A stretch of DNA of 64,000 nucleotides from JANMES01 sp038329865. Lineage in GTDB: Bacteria; Planctomycetota; Phycisphaerae; Tepidisphaerales; Tepidisphaeraceae. This document shows, piece after piece, positions 17,193 through 26,126 of the stretch; position 1 is the stretch's first letter, and every line of letters starts with the position of its first letter. The stretch covers positions 35,540 through 99,539 of the forward strand of contig JBBQNK010000011.1 in assembly GCA_038329865.1 (NCBI GenBank), given 5' to 3'. Both the position numbers and the translations under genes were made by a program. Below the pieces are notes generated by a model. It was not told the DNA's origin. It saw only the letters and a program-made list of their open reading frames with translations, and made no database searches.

Positions 17193-17852
17193 ATGGCCAA
17201 AGATCTAGCAATCGTCCTCAACTCCGGCGGCGTTTACTCGGCCGTCACTACGGCGATGGCGGCGCAGAAGTATCGCATGGTGCTTCTGCACGCCGAAGGC
17301 GCCGGGCTTTCTACGCCGCGCAGCCGGGTGAGTTACGATCAGCAGGTGGCCCACTTCAAGCCGTACCGCGAGCACTCGCTGGGGCTGCCGTATCTATCGA
17401 CATTCGCAACGCCGCAACAGCCGACGCAGCCGATGGTCGCCGACCCGCGCCACCCGACGGGGCCTGTCGCGCAGATGCTCGACATGATCCCGCTGCTGGC
17501 CGGCGCGGTGCGGTTCGCGATCCACTACGGCGCGACCAGAATCTTCACCGGCTTCCGCGTCGGCGGGCAAGGCGACGACCTGGCCAAAGCCACCGAGTAC
17601 GGGCAGATCTGGAATGAGCTGCTCCAGCTGCCGTGCGGACAGACGGAATTGGAAATCGACACGCCGCTGCTCGAGCTCGAGCCGTGGCAGATCATCGACG
17701 TCGGCTACAGCGTGAATGCGCCGTTCGATAAAACGTGGAGTTGTCTGGAAGAAGGCAGCGACCCGTGCTGGGCCTGCCGCGGATGTCGAGCGAGAGAGCA
17801 GGCATTCCAGCAGGCAGCCAAGCCTGACCCGCTGCGCGTGGTGAAGAAGTAG
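17193..17852 (+). CDS. QueC-like PP-loop protein with altered ATP motif
   Basis: 219 residues. The overall layout is that of 7-cyano-7-deazaguanine synthase (QueC): an N-terminal PP-loop (residues 10-17), a central GFRVGGQGDDLAKATEYGQIW block and the C-terminal zinc cluster Cys184, Cys192, Cys195, Cys198 (SCLEEGSDPCWACRGC). The signature SGGxDS reads SGGVYS here, so the Asp that helps bind ATP-magnesium is Tyr. It may be a diverged paralogue with another or no adenylating activity. No other queuosine genes are nearby. It is flanked by AGGACTT repeats. Confidence 0.75.
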   Translation: MAKDLAIVLNSGGVYSAVTTAMAAQKYRMVLLHAEGAGLSTPRSRVSYDQQVAHFKPYREHSLGLPYLSTFATPQQPTQPMVADPRHPTGPVAQMLDMIPLLAGAVRFAIHYGATRIFTGFRVGGQGDDLAKATEYGQIWNELLQLPCGQTELEIDTPLLELEPWQIIDVGYSVNAPFDKTWSCLEEGSDPCWACRGCRAREQAFQQAAKPDPLRVVKK

Positions 17853-17925
17853 GACTAAGGACAAAGGACTTAGGACTTAGTAAAGACGGAATTTCATCTC
17901 CACTAAGTCCTAAGTCCTTAGTCCT
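17851..17925. repeat. Inverted repeat with AGGACTT heptamer arms (copy 4)
   Basis: Arms AGGACTAAGGACAAAGGACTT and the complement flank a spacer of about 25 bp. It lies between the convergent QueC-like and HEAT-protein genes, beginning right at the QueC-like stop codon. Confidence 0.9.
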
Positions 17926-17934
17926 GATGTTCCC

Positions 17935-20169
17935 TCATCCCACCCGCACGTCCGGGCGCAGCGGCGGGCCGGTCGTGCCGTTCTTTTGGTTCTGGTTCGT
18001 CAGCTTCTGGTGGATGTCCTTCTCGATGTCGCTCAACATGTCTTTGTACCGGCCTTCGAGCGCTGGCTGCATTTTATTGGCTTCGGTGATCAACTTCTGG
18101 GCTGACTGCAGATCGCCGCTATTGAAGAGTCGCTCGGCTTCGGTTTTGAATTTCGGACCGACGTTCAGCTGATTTTCCTGATTGCTCTGGATCATCTTTG
18201 AAGCAAATTCGGCGGCCTCGGCGTATTGCTTGCTCTGGAGGAACGCGTCCATCAGCGAGCTGATGTTCGTCTCGATCACCATGTTGGCGTAGTGATTGGC
18301 CTGGTAGTACTCGAGCGACTGCTTGAAGTACTTCGCAGCCTCCTCCGCCTGGGGCGGGCTGCTCTTCATCAGCGTTTCGCCGATGTTCTGCCGCGTCTTG
18401 GCGAGCTCGTCGAGATTTTTGTCCTGGACCAGCTTCGTTTCAAGAATCTTCAGAACCACGACGCGCTTATCCGGATCAGTGGGGAACCGCCCCGGCCAGC
18501 GATTGACCTGCTGCGTTGTCGCCTGCGGTAGCAGTTGGATGAACACCCGCCACGCCTCGGCACGCACGTCGGCGTTGGCCTCGGTCACCGGTTGCATCAA
18601 CTGGTAGAGCGTTTCAAATTGCTCCGTGCCGCTGGTGGTTTCCAGCGCGGTGACGGCCTGCTTGCGCACCAGCGGCGAAGGCTCTTTCGGCAGCCATGCC
18701 ACGATCGTGTCCGACGCGTTGTGATCACGAAGCTCGCCCAGCCCGCGCAGGCTTGCCCGGCGGGTTCGATCGCTTTCACGGAGATTCAAAAGCTTGAAAT
18801 ACGTCGTCAGCATGGCCGAGTCGCGCAGCGGAACGAGCGCTTCAACCACGGCCTCCCGCAAATGCTCGGCACCTGGCGCTTCTGTGCGATTGGTAAGCAC
18901 CTCGCGCAAGCGTGCGGCGACTTGCTTCGCGAAATCCGGATCTTTTTCGTAGAGCTTTGCACCCAGGTTCGCCAGTGCCGTTGCGCCGGCTTCGGTCACC
19001 AGGATCGGCTCCTTGTCATCGAGCAATTTCACCAGCTCGGGAACAGAACGCAGGTCATCCATCCGCGACAGTGCCAGCGCGATGGCGGCCTTGTTCTCGG
19101 GGACCGTCTCCTGCGAGAGTTGCGTCACCAGCGCGTCCATCGCGACGGTGTCATTGATCGCCCGGATCGCCCGCGCCACCTGCAGCCGCACGACGGGTGA
19201 GCTGTCGCCGACGAGCGTGCGGAGCTGATCGAGCAGCGCCGCCCCGAACCGCCGACCGCCGAAGAAGTCTTCGGAGATTTTCGACGCGGCGAACGCGCGA
19301 ACCTGCGGTTCGGCCGACTGCATCCACTTCTGCAGCTGCGCGTCCTTGCCCGCATCGGGCACGGCCAGGTACTGCTCGTTGAGCAGCGAGGTCAGTTGTG
19401 CGGTGAGCTCTTCCTCGCGTGAACGGAATCGGTCGGCCTGCGCGCTGCGGGAGACAAGCAGATCATCGCGAAACTGCGCGTCAGACTTGGCGGACTGCAC
19501 GGCCCACCACTTCGCCCAGAGCGATAAATCGCGCCCGTTGGAGGTAAGGCCGGTGAGATCGACAAGCCCATCGGCAGCGGCGTTGCGAACGGCGGTGGAT
19601 TCGGCATCGTTCTGCAGGAGCTTGATCAATTCCGTCACGACCCCTTTGTCGGCAAAGGAGCCAAGGGCGCGGATGACCGCGGGCCGGGCGTTGTCGCGCG
19701 TATCCCGCGTGTTCTGGGCGGCCTCGATCAGGCGGTTCAGCACTGCGGAGTTATTTTTGTAATTCGCCAGCGCCGTGCAGGCGCTATCTGAGAGCGCGCG
19801 GTCCTGGCCGATGAGGGCGAAGAGCGGATCGATCCACGCCGGGTCCGTAGAGCCCGCGTCGGCCAGTGCGCGCGTGACCGAAAGCTGCCCGCGCGGATTG
19901 CCGGCGTTGACGAGCACGTCTGATAACGCCTTGTGCGACTCCGCTGACCCGCGCGAGACCAACCGCCGCGCCGCTTCGTCGCGGGCCTTGGTGTCGCTGG
20001 AGGGATCGTTCAGAACCGTCACCTGCTGCTGCAGGTCAGCGGCCTTGGCGTCCGCAACGCTGATCGCGGGCGCTGTCTGCGCGAAAATACGCGGCGAGAG
20101 CGCTCCGCCGATCGCGACGGCGCTCGTGGTGATGACTGTCAGGATTAAATGCTGGGTCCGCCGCTTCAC
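17935..20169 (-). CDS. Large secreted HEAT-repeat protein
   Basis: 744 residues from a GTG at 20169. A signal peptide is visible (basic MKRRTQ, then LILTVITTSAVAIGGALSPRIFAQ). Several HEAT/PBS-like helical repeats follow (DSSPVVRLQVARAIRAIND, ENKAAIALALSRMDDL, SPLVRKQAVTALETTSG). The C-terminal 150 residues look TPR-like (YFKQSLEYYQANHYANMVIETNISSLMDAFLQ). It is probably a periplasmic scaffold. The start is uncertain, because no good Shine-Dalgarno precedes the GTG (AGGA lies 12 nt or more upstream). Confidence 0.85.
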   Translation of the reverse strand: MKRRTQHLILTVITTSAVAIGGALSPRIFAQTAPAISVADAKAADLQQQVTVLNDPSSDTKARDEAARRLVSRGSAESHKALSDVLVNAGNPRGQLSVTRALADAGSTDPAWIDPLFALIGQDRALSDSACTALANYKNNSAVLNRLIEAAQNTRDTRDNARPAVIRALGSFADKGVVTELIKLLQNDAESTAVRNAAADGLVDLTGLTSNGRDLSLWAKWWAVQSAKSDAQFRDDLLVSRSAQADRFRSREEELTAQLTSLLNEQYLAVPDAGKDAQLQKWMQSAEPQVRAFAASKISEDFFGGRRFGAALLDQLRTLVGDSSPVVRLQVARAIRAINDTVAMDALVTQLSQETVPENKAAIALALSRMDDLRSVPELVKLLDDKEPILVTEAGATALANLGAKLYEKDPDFAKQVAARLREVLTNRTEAPGAEHLREAVVEALVPLRDSAMLTTYFKLLNLRESDRTRRASLRGLGELRDHNASDTIVAWLPKEPSPLVRKQAVTALETTSGTEQFETLYQLMQPVTEANADVRAEAWRVFIQLLPQATTQQVNRWPGRFPTDPDKRVVVLKILETKLVQDKNLDELAKTRQNIGETLMKSSPPQAEEAAKYFKQSLEYYQANHYANMVIETNISSLMDAFLQSKQYAEAAEFASKMIQSNQENQLNVGPKFKTEAERLFNSGDLQSAQKLITEANKMQPALEGRYKDMLSDIEKDIHQKLTNQNQKNGTTGPPLRPDVRVG

Positions 20170-20692
20170 GCGTTCACGCTGTCCTGCAAAACGAGGTATT
20201 TTTTCTTCAAGGCCATCGGGATTTGAAGTGCTCGGGGCATTTCCAGTGCAAAAACCGCCCCCACTGGCGAAGCCGCTGGCGGCCCCGGGGCACCGAGATC
20301 AACCGTTCAACCGACCCTCGAGCCCGCCCGAATCCGCCGGATGATTCAAAGCTAAAGCTCTTTATCGTCTATATTTGTATCGACTCAAGCGCAACGTTAC
20401 CCCATTTTATTCCCGCCATCCAGCGAGAACCCGGCTGAGGAATAAAAAAAGTGAAAAAACTCTACGATCGACACGATCGGCGTGCGATCATCCGAGTTGA
20501 AACGTCCCATTCAGGTGATTGTTGCATTTTGCTCTCCAGGAATGATCTCCCGCCTTGCCAACCTGCACACGCTCCCGTATTGTTGCCCGACCGAATTCAC
20601 CCCGCGCGGGGTGACGGAACCTACCATGACCGGCGAGTCGGCCAAGGAGCTTTGCTCCCCTCCGCTGAACGTCTGGTGTCTAGGAGTTTGAA
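20170..20692 (+). promoter_or_regulatory. rpsO upstream region with structured leader
   Basis: This 520-bp gap holds no gene that I can support. Near rpsO it contains an 18-bp palindrome TCACCCCGCGCGGGGTGA (20597-20614), a small hairpin GGAGC-TTT-GCTCC (20646-20658) and the rpsO Shine-Dalgarno GGAG (20683-20686). S15 leaders in other bacteria fold to allow autogenous control, so a similar role is possible. Upstream of about 20400 I see only G+C-rich unstructured sequence. Confidence 0.4.
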
Positions 20693-20962
20693 ATGTCTGT
20701 TACTACCGAAGTCAAATCCAAGATCGTTTCCGACCACAAAATTCACGAAAAAGACACCGGCTCGCCAGAAGTTCAGATCGCGCTGCTGACCGCACGCATC
20801 ACCGAACTGACCGAGCACTTTAAGACGCACAAAAAAGATCACTCGTCGCGCCGCGGGCTGCTCAAGATCGTCAGCAAGCGTAACAGCCTGCTGAAGTACC
20901 TGACGCGACAGGATCGTGCGCGATACCAGGCGATCATCGGCAAGCTCGGCTTGCGTAAGTAA
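20693..20962 (+). CDS. rpsO: 30S ribosomal protein S15
   Basis: 89 residues, the usual S15 length. It binds 16S rRNA in the central domain during small-subunit assembly. Typical blocks are KDTGSPEVQIALLTARITELTEHFKTHKKDHSSRRGLL and RKRNSLLKYL-type RNA-binding helices (KIVSKRNSLLKYLTRQDRARYQAIIGKLGLRK). GGAG six nt before the ATG gives a strong ribosome-binding site. It is followed by a hairpin with T-run and then pnp, the common rpsO-pnp arrangement. Confidence 0.98.
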   Translation: MSVTTEVKSKIVSDHKIHEKDTGSPEVQIALLTARITELTEHFKTHKKDHSSRRGLLKIVSKRNSLLKYLTRQDRARYQAIIGKLGLRK

Positions 20963-20974
20963 TAGTTCAATCGA

Positions 20975-21008
20975 CAGGGCACGAATCGTTTCGTGCCCTG
21001 CTTGTTTT
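20975..21008 (+). terminator. Hairpin terminator or attenuator after rpsO
   Basis: CAGGGCACGAA (20975-20985), loop TCGT, TTCGTGCCCTG (20990-21000), then CTTGTTTTTA. It lies 13 bp after the rpsO stop and could partly terminate or stabilise rpsO mRNA. Confidence 0.75.
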
Positions 21009-21104
21009 TATCCTCGCTCTTCGCCGGCCCTGTGCGATGTGAGCGGGAATCAGCCGGCGGAGTTTGGCCGGGGAATTTTCGGATTTTGGATCGTGCGTTT
21101 TTTT

Positions 21105-21165
21105 GTAGCACGGGCTACCAGCCCGTGTTCAAGCCACTTGGCCACGGGCTGGTAGCCCGTGTTAC
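21105..21165. repeat. Paired palindromes, CACGGGCT-ACC-AGCCCGTG type
   Basis: Left arm 21105-21127 and right arm 21143-21165 are reverse complements with a single mismatch. Each arm is a palindrome on its own. It lies between rpsO and pnp. Confidence 0.9.
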
Positions 21166-21250
21166 GAAAGAATCCCCGATCCCCAATCCGATTTCCTCCC
21201 TGCCGCTCGCCTTGGCTTTTTTAACGGCAATCAGGGCAGAGGAATCTCAC

Positions 21251-23515
21251 ATGCAATCCATTCGCGTTGAACGCCAAATCGGCGGTCGCACCCTTTCTAT
21301 CGAAACCGGAACGCTCGCCAAACTGGCCGGCGGTTCTGTCACCGTTCAGTACGTCGAGACCGTGGTCTTCGGCGCTGTCGTTCGCGCCAACCCGCGCGAA
21401 GGCATCGACTTCTTCCCGCTGCAGGTGGATTACCGCGAGCGCCGCGCCGCCGCCGGCAAATTCCCCGGCGGGTTCATGAAGCGCGAAGGCCGCCCGACCA
21501 CCAAGGAAATCCTCACTGCGCGTTTGATCGACCGCCCGCTTCGCCCGCTGTTTCCGAAAGGCTTCATCGACGAAGTGCAGATTCACCTGAACGTGCTCGC
21601 CGCCGATCAGCAGAATGACCCGGACATGCTCGCCGGCATCGCCGCCAGCGCCTGCATCGCGATCAGCGACATTCCTTTCACCACGCCCACCGCCCACGTT
21701 CGCGTCGGGCGAATACAGGGTGAGCTGGTCATCAACCCGACGCAGGAACAGCTTGAATACAGCGACTTCGACCTCGTCGTCGCCGGCACGAAGCATTTCG
21801 TGAACATGATCGAGCTCGGCGGCATGGAAGTGAAAGAAGACGACGTCGCCGACGCCATCGAGTTCGGCCACAAGGTCGTCGTCGAAATCTGCGGCATGAT
21901 CGAAGAGCTCATGACCAAGGCCGGCACGCCGAAGGTCGGCGATGTGAAGCAGCCCGACGCCGCGCTGGTCGATCTAATCAAGAGCAAAGTCACCGGCAAG
22001 ATTCGCGAAGTCAAAGGCATGCCCGGCAAGGCCGACCGCAACGATGCGGTCAAAAAGATTCAGCAGGAGCTGCTCGCCGAGCTCGCCCCCGCCGCCGACA
22101 TCAACGGCAGCTACGGCGCGATCCTTGCTCAGAAGGACAAGGCCAAGCAGATCCGCACCGTGTTTGCCGAAGTCGAAGAGCACGCCACGCGATTAGCCAT
22201 CCTCGACGGCGTCCGCCCGGACGGCCGCGATTACACCACCATCCGCCCGATCAACATCACCGTAGGCCTTCTCCCGCGCGTGCACGGCTCGGCCGTGTTC
22301 AGCCGCGGCGAGACGCAGTCACTCTGCACCGTCACCCTCGGCACGAGCTCGGATGAGCAAATGGTCGACGGGTTGATCGAAGAGTACAGCCAGAAGTTCA
22401 TGCTTCACTACAACTTCCCGAGCTACAGCGTCGGCGAAGTTCGCCCGATCCGCGGGCCGGGCCGTCGCGAAATCGGGCACGGTGCACTGGCTGAGCGCAG
22501 CCTGATCGCCGTGCTGCCGGCCGTGGACGTGTTCCCGTACACGGTCAAAATCATCAGCGATATCTTGGAGTCGAACGGCTCCAGCTCGATGGCCTCATCC
22601 TGCGGCGGTTGCCTCGCATTGATGGACGCCGGCGTGCCGATCACCAAGATGGTCGCCGGCATTTCCGTCGGCCTGGTGCAGGAAGGCGACAAGATCGCCC
22701 TCCTCACCGACATCATGGGCGAGGAAGATCACTTCGGCGACATGGACTTCAAAGTCTGCGGCACGACCGACGGCATCACCGCCATTCAGCTCGACATCAA
22801 GACTGAAGGCCTGACGCACAAGATCATCCGCGACACGTTGCACCGCGCGAAGGAAGCGCGATTGGTGATCCTCGACAAGATGGCCGCTGTCCTCCCGGCC
22901 CCGCGTAAGGAAATCAGCAAGTACGCCCCGCGTTTGCTGACGATCAAGATCGATCCGGAAAAGATCGGCAAGATCATCGGCCCGGGCGGCAAGAACATCA
23001 AAGGCCTGCAGGCCGACACCGGCGCGAACATCGACATCGAAGACGACGGCACGGTCTACATTTCGTCCGTCGACTCCGCCAGCGCCGAACGCTGCCGCGA
23101 CATCATCGAGGCGATGACCGCCGAGGTGAAGGTCGGCAAGATCTACAACGGCAAGGTTGTGAGCATCAAGGAATTCGGCGCGTTCGTCGAGATCGCCCCG
23201 GAAACCGACGGCCTGTGCCACGTCTCGGAGCTGTCCGACAAGTACGTCGGCAACGTCGGCGACATTGTCGAGATGGGCCAGGAGATCAAGGTCAAGGTGC
23301 TTCTCATCGACGACCAGGGCCGCATCAAGCTGAGTCGTAAAGCCGCGATGCTCGAACTCGGCGAATCCGACCCCGAACCGGTGAACACCGGCGGCGGCCA
23401 AGGCGGCGGTGGCGGCGGCTACAGCGGTGGTGGTGACCGCGGCCGAGGCGGCGACCGTGGACCACGTCGCGACGGTGGTGGCGGCGGCGGCGGTCGTGGG
23501 CCGCGTCGGGATTAA
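21251..23515 (+). CDS. pnp: Polyribonucleotide nucleotidyltransferase (PNPase)
   Basis: 754 residues from ATG 21251, with GAGG upstream. Phosphorolytic 3'-5' exoribonuclease of the RNA degradosome. Two RNase PH domains are visible, the first with FFPLQVDYRERRAAAGKFPGGFMKREGRP and RLIDRPLRPLFPKGF, the second with the active-site EEDHFGDMDFKVCGT near 495. The KH domain (KIIGPGGKNIKGLQADTGANIDIEDDG) is near 570 and the S1 domain at about 627-698. The tail after 716 is a run of Gly-rich RGG-like repeats (GGDRGRGGDRGPRRDGGG), an RNA-binding extension. A strong terminator follows. Confidence 0.98.
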   Translation: MQSIRVERQIGGRTLSIETGTLAKLAGGSVTVQYVETVVFGAVVRANPREGIDFFPLQVDYRERRAAAGKFPGGFMKREGRPTTKEILTARLIDRPLRPLFPKGFIDEVQIHLNVLAADQQNDPDMLAGIAASACIAISDIPFTTPTAHVRVGRIQGELVINPTQEQLEYSDFDLVVAGTKHFVNMIELGGMEVKEDDVADAIEFGHKVVVEICGMIEELMTKAGTPKVGDVKQPDAALVDLIKSKVTGKIREVKGMPGKADRNDAVKKIQQELLAELAPAADINGSYGAILAQKDKAKQIRTVFAEVEEHATRLAILDGVRPDGRDYTTIRPINITVGLLPRVHGSAVFSRGETQSLCTVTLGTSSDEQMVDGLIEEYSQKFMLHYNFPSYSVGEVRPIRGPGRREIGHGALAERSLIAVLPAVDVFPYTVKIISDILESNGSSSMASSCGGCLALMDAGVPITKMVAGISVGLVQEGDKIALLTDIMGEEDHFGDMDFKVCGTTDGITAIQLDIKTEGLTHKIIRDTLHRAKEARLVILDKMAAVLPAPRKEISKYAPRLLTIKIDPEKIGKIIGPGGKNIKGLQADTGANIDIEDDGTVYISSVDSASAERCRDIIEAMTAEVKVGKIYNGKVVSIKEFGAFVEIAPETDGLCHVSELSDKYVGNVGDIVEMGQEIKVKVLLIDDQGRIKLSRKAAMLELGESDPEPVNTGGGQGGGGGGYSGGGDRGRGGDRGPRRDGGGGGGGRGPRRD

Positions 23516-23548
23516 TCGTCTCGAATCACTTCAATTGGTCTAACCAAC

Positions 23549-23584
23549 GGGTCGGAAAGAAGTCATTCTTTCCGACCCTTTTTT
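23549..23584 (+). terminator. Rho-independent terminator of pnp
   Basis: GGGTCGGAAAGAA (23549-23561), loop GTCA, TTCTTTCCGACCC (23566-23578), followed by six T. A perfect 13-bp stem, 34 bp after the pnp stop codon. Confidence 0.93.
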
Positions 23585-23678
23585 GTCGATGGTTTTGATC
23601 AAGATGGGTAGCATTGTTTCACAGTTGCAAGCATCGTCATCCTGATGCAAAGCGATGGCAGATTTCTCGGGACGCACT

Positions 23679-24266
23679 ATGCGAATGTTCGCGATCTTGG
23701 GTCTTCTTTTGCTGGTCGGAATTAGCTGCGTCGGCGGCATCAATTCGCGAGCCAATTCAGAGCAACCACTCGCCCGAGGCGATCTGATCGAAGTTACCTG
23801 GTTAAGCACCTTCAATTCTCGCGACACGGTCGCAGAGCGATTACGGGTCGATGAGCGCGGCCAAATTTACATGCCATGGAACGGATCATTTGAAGTCGCC
23901 GGCCTCATCCCGAATCAAGTAGCCGCGAAGGTGCCAGCGATCCATCCACAGTGCCTGACTTCGCCGGACTTTACCGCAACGGTGTCGATCATTGAGCGAA
24001 ACCGATCACTCGAAATCCTCTCGCCCTACAAACCCGGCGATACGTTGCAGATCAGAATTCACGACCTGATGGCCGTTGGCGAAGTGGAAACGATCACTAC
24101 ACCCATCGCCCCGAATGGCACGGTGACATTGCCATTGGCCGGGCCTGTGAATCTTGTCGGCCTGTCCGATGCGACAGCTCCAAAAGCGATCGCTGACGTC
24201 TATTCTGAAAAGAAAGTGATGAACAAAGCATTGGCCTTCGTGCTGAAGACCTCGTCGGCGAAATGA
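23679..24266 (+). CDS. Secreted protein with two polysaccharide-export-like modules
   Basis: 195 residues from ATG 23679; an ATG at 23655 would add eight. A hydrophobic N-terminus ending in GISC suggests a lipoprotein or signal peptide. Two similar modules follow: LARGDLIEVTWLSTFNSRDTVAERLRVDERGQIYMPW and YKPGDTLQIRIHDLMAVGEVETITTPIAPNGTVTLPLAG. Both follow the G-D-x-(I/L)-x-(I/V)...G-x-(I/V)-x-(M/L)-P pattern of the Poly_export (Wza-type) domain. I infer a periplasmic or outer-membrane protein related to exopolysaccharide export. No wzx/wzc-type genes adjoin it. Confidence 0.6.
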   Translation: MRMFAILGLLLLVGISCVGGINSRANSEQPLARGDLIEVTWLSTFNSRDTVAERLRVDERGQIYMPWNGSFEVAGLIPNQVAAKVPAIHPQCLTSPDFTATVSIIERNRSLEILSPYKPGDTLQIRIHDLMAVGEVETITTPIAPNGTVTLPLAGPVNLVGLSDATAPKAIADVYSEKKVMNKALAFVLKTSSAK

Positions 24267-24302
24267 TGCACCTGACGCTCGCGGTCAACCGCATATATCA
24301 AA

Positions 24303-24611
24303 TTACGCCGCGGGGCGCGACGGCACGAGCGTCAACTTAGCCGTGTATCCCAGCGCACCGGCGATTCGCAGCACGAGATCGGTCGACACGTCGTGTGTAT
24401 TGCGATTGAGAATCGCCGTGACCCGAGAGCGTGACGTGCCGGCCGCCTTGGCAATTTGCTCGTGAGTCAGGCCCTTACAGCGGACGATTCGGATGATCTG
24501 ATCGTTCAGACGGCTCCGGACCTCCAACTTAACACCCTCGTGGGCGGGTAAGCCGAGCGCCTCGGCCAACTCCGCTGCCGTGCGTATGATGATGGATTTG
24601 CGTTTGCTCAT
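24303..24611 (-). CDS. XRE-family helix-turn-helix regulator
   Basis: 102 residues; the helix-turn-helix is KGLTHEQIAKAAGTSRSRVTAILNRNTHDVSTDLVLRIAGALGY (about 46-90). It resembles HigA/XRE antitoxin-like or plasmid-type regulators. AAGGAG lies before the ATG. No toxin-like small gene is adjacent on the same strand, so it is either an orphan antitoxin or a plain transcription factor. The upstream gap holds a CATCCTGAGG-family repeat. Confidence 0.88.
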   Translation of the reverse strand: MSKRKSIIIRTAAELAEALGLPAHEGVKLEVRSRLNDQIIRIVRCKGLTHEQIAKAAGTSRSRVTAILNRNTHDVSTDLVLRIAGALGYTAKLTLVPSRPAA

Positions 24612-24666
24612 TGCTCAACTCCTTCAATCGTATTTAGTCCCAAATCCAGGACAACACATAAAGTAT

Positions 24667-24747
24667 ATCGTCATCCTGAGGTACTCCGAAGGATCTAGCC
24701 GATTCGCGCGGGAAGCTAGATCCTTCGGATTACCTCAGGATGACGAT
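24667..24747. repeat. Inverted repeat, CATCCTGAGGTACTCCGAAGGATC family (copy 1)
   Basis: Left arm 24667-24699 and right arm 24715-24747 differ by one base when reverse-complemented. The spacer is CGATTCGCGCGGGAA. Near-identical copies are at 51.5 and 62.6 kb; a relative with arms about 100 bp apart is at 27.5 kb. Confidence 0.92.
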
Positions 24748-24785
24748 TTGGCTAGCGCCGAACTGCTTTGGCGAAAAACGACGCC

Positions 24786-25511
24786 TCACATGTAATGCGC
24801 ATTCCCCCGCTCGAAAAAGCAGTTCGGCGCGAAATCGTACATTTCCTGCATGAAACACGTTCCCAGCCCGGCCGCTATGGACATGAGGAAGCTTTGGTTG
24901 CCGATGAGCTGTTCCGACGCAACCAGAATCTGCGCGATCTCCAGAGCGTCGCTCGCCGCGTAGAACGGCAGCTTGCAGTTGAACGTGTACTCGAAAATTT
25001 CGTGCTCCTTCTCGAAGCCGATGAAGACGGCACGGTCGATAAAATCCGGCAAAAACGCCTGCCACCAGGAATGCTTGCTCTGATGCCGCGGCGTGCGGTT
25101 GATGATCAGCTCGCGGTCCAGCCGCTTCGGCGGGCTGTGCAGCGTCAGCCAAGGCTGGATGATTTGCGATTCGTCGAGACCGAACGCCCGCAAGTGGGCG
25201 GCGGCGAGGTTGAGGAAGCGGTCGTCGGATTTCGTGAACTGCCGGCGGAAGGTGTTGAGGTCGTGCGTGACCGATTCGCCCTTCCACACGTCAACGCCGT
25301 GAATGTACGGCTGCTCGAGCAGCAGTGGGCGGAGAGTTTCGTAGCCCTGCTGGTTGAACCGCGTGCGGCCGCCGGTTTGGCGGGTGGCGATAAACGGGTC
25401 GGCAGCCCCGCCGGTGGTGTCGAGCAGCATCGTCCCGCCGCCGAGGGCTTTCACTGTCGGCAGACTGTAGATGATGTCGCCGAGGTCGCCGCTGTGCTTG
25501 AAGGTGTTCAT
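24786..25511 (-). CDS. Glycosyltransferase-like protein
   Basis: 241 residues from ATG 25511, where the conserved start FKHSGDLGDIIYSLPTVKALGGG begins. Upstream in-frame codons (to 25625) mostly encode the adjacent palindrome repeat and are probably not translated. The fold resembles nucleotide-sugar-binding glycosyltransferases (GT-B or GT9-like): the N-terminal GDLGD loop, a central QPWLTLHSPP linker, and a C-terminal SEQLIGNQSFLMSIAAGLGT segment like the acceptor of a sugar nucleotide. The sugar and target are unknown. Confidence 0.55.
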   Translation of the reverse strand: MNTFKHSGDLGDIIYSLPTVKALGGGTMLLDTTGGAADPFIATRQTGGRTRFNQQGYETLRPLLLEQPYIHGVDVWKGESVTHDLNTFRRQFTKSDDRFLNLAAAHLRAFGLDESQIIQPWLTLHSPPKRLDRELIINRTPRHQSKHSWWQAFLPDFIDRAVFIGFEKEHEIFEYTFNCKLPFYAASDALEIAQILVASEQLIGNQSFLMSIAAGLGTCFMQEMYDFAPNCFFERGNAHYM

Positions 25512-25549
25512 GGGCGCTGCGGGCAGTGGATTGGTTTGCATCCTGATTT

Positions 25550-25614
25550 CGTGGCATGGGCGGCTCGCCCCATGTTCCTCGTTGGCAGCCACGGGCGAGC
25601 CGCCCGTGCGACGG
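25550..25614. repeat. Paired palindromes, CATGGGC-GGCT-GCCCCATG type
   Basis: Left arm 25550-25574 and right arm 25590-25614 are imperfect reverse complements. The right arm (CACGGGCGAGCCGCCCGTG) matches the copy inside valS base for base. It lies upstream of the glycosyltransferase-like gene. Confidence 0.88.
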
Positions 25615-25790
25615 ATTTGAAACACACCACTACGGCGCTACCGTAGATTAGGACATGACTGCGCTCGCCTGTAAACCCGGCGCGAAACTTTGGAGCCGTT
25701 CGCGCGTGTATCGGTTGCGTAAACCGGAAGATACAATTCCGCCGGCCGCGCTCGGGCGCGGCCGAACCAAACTTTTTTTTCGGAGGCTCT

Positions 25791-26060
25791 ATGAACGTTC
25801 AGAAGACACTGTGCTCGCTCGCTCTCGCGGCCGGTCTGCTCATGCCAATCTCGGCGATGGCGGCGGACAAGCACGCGAAGGAATACCAAGTCACCGGCCC
25901 GGTGCTCGCCATCGATGGCGACGTCGTCACCGTTCAAAAAGGCGACGAGAAGTGGGAAATTGAAATCTCCAGTGAAACCAAAGTCGAAGGCAAGCTGAAA
26001 GTCGGCGAAAAGGTCACGATCCACTACCGCATGATCGCCAAGAGCATCGATCAGAAGTAA
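25791..26060 (+). CDS. Small secreted beta-barrel-like protein
   Basis: 89 residues. A strong signal peptide (MNVQKTLCSLALAAGLLMPISAMA) is followed by about 60 residues of alternating hydrophobic/charged strands (YQVTGPVLAIDGDVVTVQKGDEKWEIEISSETKVEGKLKVGEKVTIHYRMIA). The pattern resembles OB-fold/DUF5666-type periplasmic domains. GGAGG eight nt before the ATG is an excellent ribosome-binding site. Function is unknown. A hairpin terminator follows the stop. Confidence 0.75.
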   Translation: MNVQKTLCSLALAAGLLMPISAMAADKHAKEYQVTGPVLAIDGDVVTVQKGDEKWEIEISSETKVEGKLKVGEKVTIHYRMIAKSIDQK

Positions 26061-26075
26061 ACCTGCCCCCGTCAT

Positions 26076-26119
26076 CCACGCTCGGCCGGCAGATCGGCCG
26101 AGCGTGGCGGTTGTTTTAT
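26076..26119 (+). terminator. Hairpin terminator after small secreted protein gene
   Basis: CCACGCTCGGCCG (26076-26088), loop GCAGAT, CGGCCGAGCGTGG (26095-26107), then CGGTTGTTTTATT. Thirteen perfect base pairs. It lies immediately upstream of the sulfatase start. Confidence 0.8.
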
Positions 26120-26126
26120 TCGTTCA

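Noticed and set aside
21170..21250. Longer PNPase N-terminus from 20993
   Set aside because: It would translate the terminator and the paired palindrome; the ATG at 21251 has a Shine-Dalgarno and the usual PNPase start.
24303..24611. Toxin-antitoxin module
   Set aside because: The XRE-type gene looks antitoxin-like, but no toxin-sized partner gene adjoins it on either side.
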